Assembly: GCA_030603505.1 (NCBI GenBank)
Contig: JAUVXQ010000100.1
Span: 1-5,136 of the forward strand
Length of the DNA stretch: 5,136 nt
Direction of reading: 5' to 3'
Source of the DNA: Candidatus Heimdallarchaeota archaeon
Lineage (GTDB): Archaea > Asgardarchaeota > Heimdallarchaeia > Heimdallarchaeales > Heimdallarchaeaceae
This document shows positions 1 through 5,136 of the stretch, piece by piece (the stretch's first letter is position 1; each line of letters begins with the position of its first letter). A program made the translations under genes and the position numbers. The notes beneath the pieces are model-generated. The model had not been told where the DNA came from. It saw only the letters and a program-made list of their open reading frames with translations, and ran no database searches.

Positions 1-2540
1 GGAAAAGAGTGAGGACTATCTTCTAATCCTTCATAAACACAATAAATCTGTGTATAATATCTCCCTTGTAATAGAGTGTTCTTTGTACAATAATGTTCAG
101 CAAACCACTGGAAGTAATCAACTGTGGCAAGGATAATAGTAAGTACATATTCTTTATTATCGTCATAAAGATAGGCTTTGACTTCAGATCTTTCGATTAT
201 TTGATCAATAAAAGCTATCGGGAAGATAGTAATATTAATTTTTACTGTAAGAACATTTGTTTCGTTATTATAGGAGATATAAGGGAGTGAAAAATTAATC
301 TTTAAGGGAACAATAAGTGATTCTAAAATCCTTTCTATTTCATAGTCACCTGTTTGTGCATGGAGAGTCAATTCATACGCCCCCGGAAGAAGAGAAGAAA
401 GAGACCATATTCCCCTCCAGAAACCTTTGTTTTCATCAAAGAATAATAACCATTCTACGGTTGTTCCTAGTCCTCTCAATTTAATTGAAACGAAATCTTC
501 ACCATTAGAATAATAGATCTCTGTCTCGTTTATGAACAAAATATTCAAACCTTCAACAATTAGATGGGTGTCATTAAGATCTATATTTGGGTTAATAAGA
601 AGAAGTTTGTAAGGGTCAATGGTTCGTAGAGATACAGAAACTTTTTCTCCTAATCCTTCATCGCCTGTCTTGGTTGGATAAACTTCATCAATAAATGCTA
701 TACTAATTAAAACTGATGTAGTCGTTGGAGGACAAAAAACGTTGATAGTTGTATTAGTTGTTAATGTTGTTTGAATGCTAATAAAAGTATCTTCGTTATA
801 GTGAAGAGTAACAACACCTAATTTTTTATGGTTAGTATTATCGATAGTTATATCTAATTCTTTTTCTGTAAAATCGACCAAGGAGCTATAAAAACCATAA
901 TAAGGGATAGAGAAGTAATAAATAGTCTCTTCACTGACATAATCTAAAGGAGAAAGAGTATAGTCCATATTTCTGAAATAATAATTTCCTTCTCCTATTG
1001 CAGGATTATCTAAGAATAGAGTTATCTGCCAGTTGAAGAAAAGGTCGTTAAAAGTCATATTTAAGGAAGAAAGATAAGAGTTAATGGAAGAAACAGACGA
1101 AGCGGTTGAGTTGACCATTTCTTGAATGAAAGAAGGACCAAATTGTTCGTATAAATAGAAAAGGAAAAGATATGTTCCTCCATAATCAATTCGAGCGTCT
1201 TTACCTCCTGAAGAATAAAAATTCCAAAAAACAAGAGAATCATCATAATCATTTCGGAAGTGTATATCAGCAAAATATGAGATATTATTTTGTTCTGCAG
1301 TCATAGTTTGGGTAAGATATCCAGCTAGTTCTGCACAACCTTCATCAAACCATCTGTCTTCGTTAGAATCATGATTAAAATGTATAAGGTGCTGGAATTC
1401 GTGTGCAAGGGTGGTTTCAAAATGCTCTAGGTAGTCAAGGTATATCATCTCCCACTCATTAGATTTGCGCTCACTTAAACCAATACTGTCAAGATAGGTT
1501 TGACTATACTCATTAGATGGATCAAAATAACCAGCCCAACCACTAGGGATGTTAGAGTAAAGAATAATAGTTTTTCCATCTCCAATATTACCTAAACTTC
1601 CCTCAACAGTGCCAAAAACACTATTTTCAACAAGATAGATGCTTTGTTCAAAAATATCTAAATCCTCCGAAATATCCTCTTGAAATGACTCAAGTCCAAA
1701 TATGTCTATAAGAGCAGTTTCAACGAAGAAATAAGCATGAGAGGAAACATTAACAACTTGAGCAGTTAAGGATCTGTAAGAAGTAGTAGTATCAAGACAA
1801 TAGAAAGGGCGGGTGTCACCTATCTCATACGATTCAACTGAGTAAGAAGAAGAGAAGGAAGAGAAGGATGAAAGGTTTGGAACAATAGAAGAAGAACGCT
1901 TTGAAAGTTCCACTTTACGAGTATAATAAATATACTCACTTGAATAATAGAAAGAGGGAAGAGGGGAGTTTATAAAATCCCACAATTCTTCAATTGTTAA
2001 GGTGTGTTGAGCAGAGCTAATTTCCTCACTATTAATATTAAACAAATGGAAATTAGGAATAAAAGAATAACTCAAAGAAGAATATGTATCTTGATCAATT
2101 CTACCGATTAGCCAGGTAACATTATGTTCTATGTAGAAATCGACAAGATCACCCTGAGTAGAAAGGTCAATAAAAAGAGTAAGAAGAATAATGCTGTTAT
2201 TTTGCTCTGAGACAATTTCCCAGAAATTATGCAAAATAGGTAACTGATCAAGACAATCGATACATTGAGAAGAAGAAAATTCTAAAAGAAGGATTTTGCC
2301 GGCAAAATCTTCAATATTTCTAACACTCTCATTAATAAGAGTGAAAGAGATATCATCCCATTTGGAAGAGGGAGAAGTAGTAACTGTAGTTTTATCCTCA
2401 CCATTGGAAGAACAATTAAGACAAGGTCGCTGACTGAAAATAATAACAGAGACAAGAGCACCGATTAAAACGATGGATAAAATAATAAAAACAATTATTT
2501 TTTTATTAAAAACTATAAGAGATTGTCTCAATTTTACCAC
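1..2540 (-). CDS. Membrane-anchored/secreted thioredoxin-like + gluzincin metallopeptidase fusion protein (3' end outside window)
   Basis: Seen: the frame is open from GTG at 2540 to the left edge (846 codons, no stop); an in-frame TGA lies at 2544-2546. Residues 1-15 are basic and 16-35 strongly hydrophobic (signal anchor or signal peptide). CLNC follows at 40-43. Residues about 62-192 resemble a TlpA/thioredoxin fold, with CIDC at 93-96 after a hydrophobic strand and a probable cis-Pro at 162 (FIPNFHLF). A Ser-rich linker lies at about 212-238. The peptidase part has GDTR at 241, GYFDPSNEY at 337, SNEWEMIYLD at 360, HEFQH at 380-384 and WFDEGCAE at 397-404. H380, H384 and probably E400 would bind zinc, with E381 catalytic. 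Known: this motif set is typical of secreted M6/M30-like (immune inhibitor A/hyicolysin-type) gluzincins. Beyond about 500 the protein looks beta-rich, with many N-x-S/T sequons. Inferred: an extracellular, membrane-tethered protease; substrate unknown. Start uncertain: GTG 2540 or TTG 2531; no ATG occurs before the catalytic domain. Confidence 0.88.
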   Translation of the reverse strand, partial: MVKLRQSLIVFNKKIIVFIILSIVLIGALVSVIIFSQRPCLNCSSNGEDKTTVTTSPSSKWDDISFTLINESVRNIEDFAGKILLLEFSSSQCIDCLDQLPILHNFWEIVSEQNNSIILLTLFIDLSTQGDLVDFYIEHNVTWLIGRIDQDTYSSLSYSFIPNFHLFNINSEEISSAQHTLTIEELWDFINSPLPSFYYSSEYIYYTRKVELSKRSSSIVPNLSSFSSFSSSYSVESYEIGDTRPFYCLDTTTSYRSLTAQVVNVSSHAYFFVETALIDIFGLESFQEDISEDLDIFEQSIYLVENSVFGTVEGSLGNIGDGKTIILYSNIPSGWAGYFDPSNEYSQTYLDSIGLSERKSNEWEMIYLDYLEHFETTLAHEFQHLIHFNHDSNEDRWFDEGCAELAGYLTQTMTAEQNNISYFADIHFRNDYDDSLVFWNFYSSGGKDARIDYGGTYLFLFYLYEQFGPSFIQEMVNSTASSVSSINSYLSSLNMTFNDLFFNWQITLFLDNPAIGEGNYYFRNMDYTLSPLDYVSEETIYYFSIPYYGFYSSLVDFTEKELDITIDNTNHKKLGVVTLHYNEDTFISIQTTLTTNTTINVFCPPTTTSVLISIAFIDEVYPTKTGDEGLGEKVSVSLRTIDPYKLLLINPNIDLNDTHLIVEGLNILFINETEIYYSNGEDFVSIKLRGLGTTVEWLLFFDENKGFWRGIWSLSSLLPGAYELTLHAQTGDYEIERILESLIVPLKINFSLPYISYNNETNVLTVKINITIFPIAFIDQIIERSEVKAYLYDDNKEYVLTIILATVDYFQWFAEHYCTKNTLLQGRYYTQIYCVYEGLEDSPHSF

Positions 2541-2560
2541 TTTTCACAGTTATTAGTGGT
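2536..2560. repeat. Short inverted repeat over the peptidase gene start
   Basis: ACCACT (2536-2541) and AGTGGT (2555-2560) are perfect reverse complements separated by 13 bases. The inner arm contains the GTG start candidate at 2538-2540 of the minus-strand gene. It could be a small mRNA hairpin affecting initiation or a half-site pair for a regulator. A six-base stem with a 13-base loop is weak and may be chance. Confidence 0.3.
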
Positions 2561-2579
2561 TTGAAAAGAAGATGGTCAA

Positions 2580-2591
2580 ATAAAAGAGTAA
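2580..2591 (+). repeat. 12-base direct repeat, copy 1 (copy 2 at 2823-2834)
   Basis: ATAAAAGAGTAA occurs exactly at 2580-2591 and again at 2823-2834. Copy 1 lies near the predicted transcription start of the peptidase gene; copy 2 lies about 12 bases upstream of the TATA-like box of the zinc-ribbon gene. A shared regulator site is possible. The repeat is A-rich and simple, so chance is a serious alternative. Confidence 0.3.
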
Positions 2592-2597
2592 TTCGTT

Positions 2598-2605
2598 ATT
2601 TATAA
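2598..2605 (-). promoter_or_regulatory. Putative archaeal TATA box for the metallopeptidase gene
   Basis: On the minus strand the bases read TTATAAAT, close to the archaeal TATA consensus. With transcription starting about 25 bases downstream, near 2577, the leader before GTG 2540 would be about 37 nt. The purine-rich BRE expected just upstream is weak. In such AT-rich sequence a match can arise by chance; a second AT stretch (TTTTATTTG, about 2577-2585) is an alternative. Confidence 0.4.
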
Positions 2606-2846
2606 GTCTATTGTCTGGAAATAAAACTACTAAATCTAAAATAGAGAAAAGGAAAGGAGTAATAAAAAACTTCATAAAAGGAAAGAATCTTTGTTCATTC
2701 AATTATTACTTTCACTAATCTAAGACTATTTTGCTACAGAAAGCTTAAGTTGTACTAATACTATAGATTAATTGTTGATTGAAATAGGAAATAAGAATAG
2801 AATCTATGAAAGGAAAAATGAGATAAAAGAGTAAAAATACAAACGC

Positions 2847-2853
2847 TTTATAT
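2847..2853 (+). promoter_or_regulatory. Putative archaeal TATA box for the zinc-ribbon gene
   Basis: TTTATAT lies inside CGCTTTATATG. It is centred about 25 bases upstream of 2875, so transcription would start around there and give a leader of about 18 nt that just holds the GGAG site at 2881-2884 before ATG 2893. The geometry agrees with the ribosome site and start choice, which makes this the better supported of the two promoters. Confidence 0.5.
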
Positions 2854-2880
2854 GTTGAGACATTCATCAATTGATTGTAT

Positions 2881-2884
2881 GGAG
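2881..2884 (+). promoter_or_regulatory. Ribosome binding site that fixes the start at ATG 2893
   Basis: GGAG lies eight bases before ATG 2893, normal Shine-Dalgarno spacing. The frame is also open upstream to a TTG at 2875, but that start would have no visible ribosome site, would sit at the predicted transcription start, and would place GGAG inside the coding sequence. The ATG is therefore preferred. Confidence 0.6.
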
Positions 2885-2892
2885 ACTTAAAG

Positions 2893-4341
2893 ATGGTACA
2901 AGAGGATAAAAAGCACAATTATATAATGACAAGATGTGTGAATTGTAGTAAATCAGTAAAGGTAGTGGAAACATTTTGCATCCATTGTGGAGTAATAATA
3001 TTACCTTTACCTAACAGGGAACTATACTGTGAAAAGTGTAAAAATAAGGTTAAAGAAGAGGACGATAAATGTTATGTCTGCGGAACAGAGTTAGATAAGC
3101 AAAAAGGAACAGTTCATGATTTTAGCAAGTTTTGGGACAAAAAAACAGAAAAGTTTATCCAATATATGTCTCAATACTGTAAGATACCTGAAAAATCGAG
3201 TTTTTTTCCTTTGATAGAAGACGTTTTAAAAACACAACTTGATGCATACCCTACTGTAGAACTATTATTTTCGCAAGAAAGCCCACATTTGTTACTTGAA
3301 TGGTATGGAATAATACAAGGTACTGAGGATTTTACTGAAAAAGTCAGAATGTTCAATAACAAATTTGAGAATTGTATGAGTAAGTCTTTCATCATGTGTT
3401 ACTCTTACGCTTATTTAACAATTGCAATTATAGAACACCATTGGGTAGTAAACAATCCAACACTCATTAACACAACACCACCCATTACCCAATCTTTGAA
3501 TGATGAATTTGAAAAAATGTTCAATCTAACAATATCTTTTTTTGAGCAAACTTTAATGTCCATGGTCGACGAAGAATCAAAAACTACAATCTATAAACAG
3601 CTAATATCAATATTTACCATGTGTTGCCATGTCGATGATCTTGGTGGTGAGGAAAAACCGAAATTTCAACGGTTTGCCCATAGGCAAGAATATCTTGAAA
3701 AACTTTTTTCTCAGAAAACTTTCGACTTTGACAGAAAAGAGTTGTCTTTATATATTATAAATGATTTAGTCAGTTTTTTCAGTTCCCTTTTTCTTAGGGG
3801 GGCTTTTGTAGAAGCATCTAAACCTTTATTTATACTTGGTCGTACCCTAAATGATAAGAAAAAATATTTAGATTCACGCGTTTTTGAGATACTTAACGCT
3901 TTATTTAACGACATCAACTTTACTCTTATCCTCCATAGAGATCGTGAAAGTAACCAAGAATTATTGAGAACGTATGGAAGTAGATTGTACTATACAATGA
4001 TTAATACTATTTTGTTATTATGTTGCAGTATAAATGAGTTATTGGGTATCATTTTACCAGAAAATAAACATATACTTGGTGAGTTCGTCAGTGTTTGTGA
4101 ATCGTTATTTTCTATTGATTTAGACTTGTTCGTTAAATATAAACGGTTTCAAACACCTTTTGTTGTAATAATCTATTATCTAAAACTTTGCGGTTTGTCA
4201 TCAGATAAAATTTTAGATGAAATTATCAAAATCTCTAAAATTAGTGATGAAAATAAACACTTGTTACTAAAACCATACAAACATGCTCTCCTAGAAGTGG
4301 AACATTTTTTAGAAAAAAAAGATAAAAAGATAAAAGCGTGA
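2893..4341 (+). CDS. Double zinc-ribbon protein with an unrecognised helical body, 482 residues
   Basis: Seen: counting from ATG 2893, two four-cysteine zinc-binding knuckle pairs lie at C15/C18 with C29/C32 and at C46/C49 with C60/C63; each second knuckle ends CxxCG, typical of zinc ribbons. From about residue 75 to the end the protein has long amphipathic and hydrophobic stretches that read as alpha-helical, without a signal peptide, clear membrane span or catalytic motif. The C-terminus is lysine-rich (EKKDKKIKA). Known: paired N-terminal zinc ribbons are common on archaeal proteins that bind nucleic acids or other proteins and alone do not set a function. Inferred: a cytoplasmic adaptor or scaffold protein; role unknown. 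It is transcribed away from the peptidase gene and ends 12 bases from the stop of the convergent gene. A TTG start at 2875 would add six residues and is less likely. Confidence 0.87.
   Translation: MVQEDKKHNYIMTRCVNCSKSVKVVETFCIHCGVIILPLPNRELYCEKCKNKVKEEDDKCYVCGTELDKQKGTVHDFSKFWDKKTEKFIQYMSQYCKIPEKSSFFPLIEDVLKTQLDAYPTVELLFSQESPHLLLEWYGIIQGTEDFTEKVRMFNNKFENCMSKSFIMCYSYAYLTIAIIEHHWVVNNPTLINTTPPITQSLNDEFEKMFNLTISFFEQTLMSMVDEESKTTIYKQLISIFTMCCHVDDLGGEEKPKFQRFAHRQEYLEKLFSQKTFDFDRKELSLYIINDLVSFFSSLFLRGAFVEASKPLFILGRTLNDKKKYLDSRVFEILNALFNDINFTLILHRDRESNQELLRTYGSRLYYTMINTILLLCCSINELLGIILPENKHILGEFVSVCESLFSIDLDLFVKYKRFQTPFVVIIYYLKLCGLSSDKILDEIIKISKISDENKHLLLKPYKHALLEVEHFLEKKDKKIKA
4313..4335 (-). terminator. 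Oligo-T terminator for the convergent minus-strand gene
   Basis: Read on the minus strand, this stretch has three T tracts (T4, T5 and T8) separated by ATC, starting about 19 bases past the stop codon at 4354-4356. Runs of T without a required hairpin are the known archaeal intrinsic termination signal. The tract lies inside the last codons of the plus-strand zinc-ribbon gene, where it encodes the lysine-rich tail, so the coding constraint alone could explain it. Confidence 0.5.
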
Positions 4342-4353
4342 AGATAGAAAAAC

Positions 4354-5136
4354 CTACAACCCTCGCCAGTTTTGCGTAAGCCACTTCCACCAATCACTAT
4401 TAGCACTATCTCCAGGAAAAGTTAGAATAAGCTTGTAAGCATCTTGCATAATTCCATCAATTAGACCATTGAACCAGTGGTTATTACCAGGAAGAGCCCT
4501 TGAGTAGCCTAATCTGGTCCCAATTGATGCTATTCCTAAACGAAGTTCTATATTTAATCCGGTTGCATCAGTAATCCAAAAAGCACCTTCTTCAAATCTA
4601 AAGCTACTTGTTTTTAACCAGTTTTTCATCCAATTTGGGATACTTGGCCACGTATCAATATTAGTAGCACCCTCTTTTAATGCCTGCATAATAGTCTCTG
4701 TCGCATCGTCCCAATTATTTTTATAGTCTAACAATAATAATAAAACCATTTTCCAAGCATCACTATCAAAATGAGATGTTAACAAGTTAGGACCATGTCC
4801 CCTACCACCACCTTCTAACCAATTCAATAAGGCATCAATTTTCTTTTGATCAAAACCATAGTCCAGTAGTCTGTTTATCCAATATTTTCTACTTGCTGAA
4901 TTAGCTGTAAAGGTTGCTTTAATTACATTAGAATCAACAATAAATACTATTGGTTTTTGGAGTCCTTCTAAACCCAGTTGCATCCAGCAAATTTGCAAAA
5001 TCAAAATTAATGCGTGGAGTATAACCATTTTCTAACTTTATTAAACTCCAATCACTTTTATCAAAAAACGTGATGGCTTTTGCAGTGTTATCTTTGAAAA
5101 AATTCCCGCTAGGGACATGGAACAGCTGATCTGAAC
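4354..5136 (-). CDS. Unrecognised tryptophan-rich protein, C-terminal part, with apparent frameshift; 5' end outside window
   Basis: Seen: from the right edge one frame is open from 5134 to a TGA at 4934-4936 (66 residues, including FFDKSDWSLIKLENGYTP). A second frame, offset by one base, runs down to TAG at 4354-4356. Dropping one A from the minus-strand AAAAA run at 4954-4958 joins them into one chain of about 259 residues reading TPKPIVFIVDSN at the junction. The second frame alone could start at ATG 5028 (224 residues). However, that start has no ribosome site, and its first 25 residues, which look like a signal peptide, overlap the better-looking first frame. The C-terminal part is rich in Trp (WPSIPNWMKNWLK, SDWWKWLTQNW) with a GGGRGHGPN loop. 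I recognise no family or catalytic motif. It may be a sequencing error in an intact gene or a decaying gene. Confidence that the downstream frame is coding is higher than for the joined model. Confidence 0.65.
4954..4958 (-). other. Probable frameshift site in a five-base homopolymer
   Basis: The plus strand has TTTTT between GG pairs (minus strand CCAAAAACC). Reading the upstream frame through it gives a stop 18 bases later; with four bases instead of five the frame continues into the long downstream frame. The exact position cannot be fixed: both frames are open between about 4937 and 5028, so the indel may lie elsewhere in that interval, for example at GGGTTT near 4970. Confidence 0.5.

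Larger units (their letters stand above)
2541..2892. other. Divergent intergenic region (about 350 bases) with no gene seen
   Basis: This region separates the minus-strand peptidase gene from the plus-strand zinc-ribbon gene. It contains a TATA-like box facing each way (2598-2605 minus, 2847-2853 plus), an inverted repeat at the left end, and a 12-base direct repeat at 2580-2591 and 2823-2834. The plus strand is purine-rich with several AGGAAA/AAGGAAAG stretches (around 2647-2660, 2677-2687 and 2808-2816). I found no convincing open frame, tRNA-like cloverleaf or structured RNA. It most likely acts only as a two-way promoter region. Confidence 0.6.

Noticed and set aside
93..290. 65-residue open frame on the plus strand
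   Set aside because: It lies wholly antisense to the long peptidase frame, has no ribosome site or domain, and its sequence looks like an out-of-frame translation.
1061..1273. 70-residue open frame on the minus strand
   Set aside because: It is on the same strand but a different frame from the peptidase gene and lies inside its post-catalytic region; it is a shadow frame.
2400..2423. Lipoprotein signal with lipidated cysteine at residue 40
   Set aside because: Residues before C40 (FSQRP) do not fit a lipobox (small residues at -1 and -3), so a signal anchor or ordinary signal peptide is more likely.
2641..2820. Purine-rich AGGAAA stretches as a repeat array
   Set aside because: Units are irregular in spacing and sequence with no consistent repeat-spacer structure, so neither a CRISPR nor an iteron array is supported.
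3171..3395. Minus-strand open frame inside the zinc-ribbon gene (and similar ones at 3711-3917 and 4176-4406)
   Set aside because: All are antisense to a well-supported gene, short, and without start signals or recognisable motifs.
4611..4626. Two T5 runs on the plus strand as a terminator for the zinc-ribbon gene
   Set aside because: They are about 270 bases past the stop, inside the coding part of the convergent gene, and short; T5 runs are frequent in sequence this AT-rich.

Overview
The window is AT-rich (roughly two thirds A+T by eye) and looks archaeal. Both intergenic-facing genes have archaeal-style TATA elements at plausible distances. The proteins include a double zinc-ribbon protein and a large secreted, glycosylation-site-rich metallopeptidase, and an oligo-T tract sits just past one stop codon in place of a hairpin terminator. 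An Asgard-type archaeon (Heimdallarchaeia-like or a relative) would fit the style of these proteins. That is an inference from general resemblance; no marker gene is present to prove it.

Layout. (1) 1-2540, minus strand: one long reading frame of at least 846 codons that runs off the left edge with no stop. It encodes a membrane-anchored or secreted protein with an N-terminal hydrophobic segment, a TlpA/thioredoxin-like domain with a CxxC motif, a gluzincin peptidase domain (HEFQH plus WFDEG) and a long beta-rich, N-glycosylation-sequon-rich tail. It is the most informative gene here. It has no ATG start (GTG or TTG is needed) and no stop inside the window, so it is easily missed. (2) 2541-2892: a divergent intergenic region of about 350 bases with a TATA-like box facing each way and no convincing gene. 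(3) 2893-4341, plus strand: a 482-residue protein with two N-terminal zinc ribbons and an unrecognised, probably helical body. Its start is best placed at the ATG at 2893, behind a GGAG ribosome binding site. (4) 4354-5136, minus strand: the C-terminal part of an unrecognised tryptophan-rich protein. It converges on the previous gene with a 12-base gap and shows an apparent one-base frameshift near 4954-4958.

The three genes do not form an operon: the first two are divergent and the last two convergent. Nothing in the sequence ties them to one pathway. I see no CRISPR array, tRNA, rRNA, insertion sequence or obvious defence module. The points most worth following are the thioredoxin-peptidase fusion, the unassigned body of the zinc-ribbon protein, and the broken tryptophan-rich gene.
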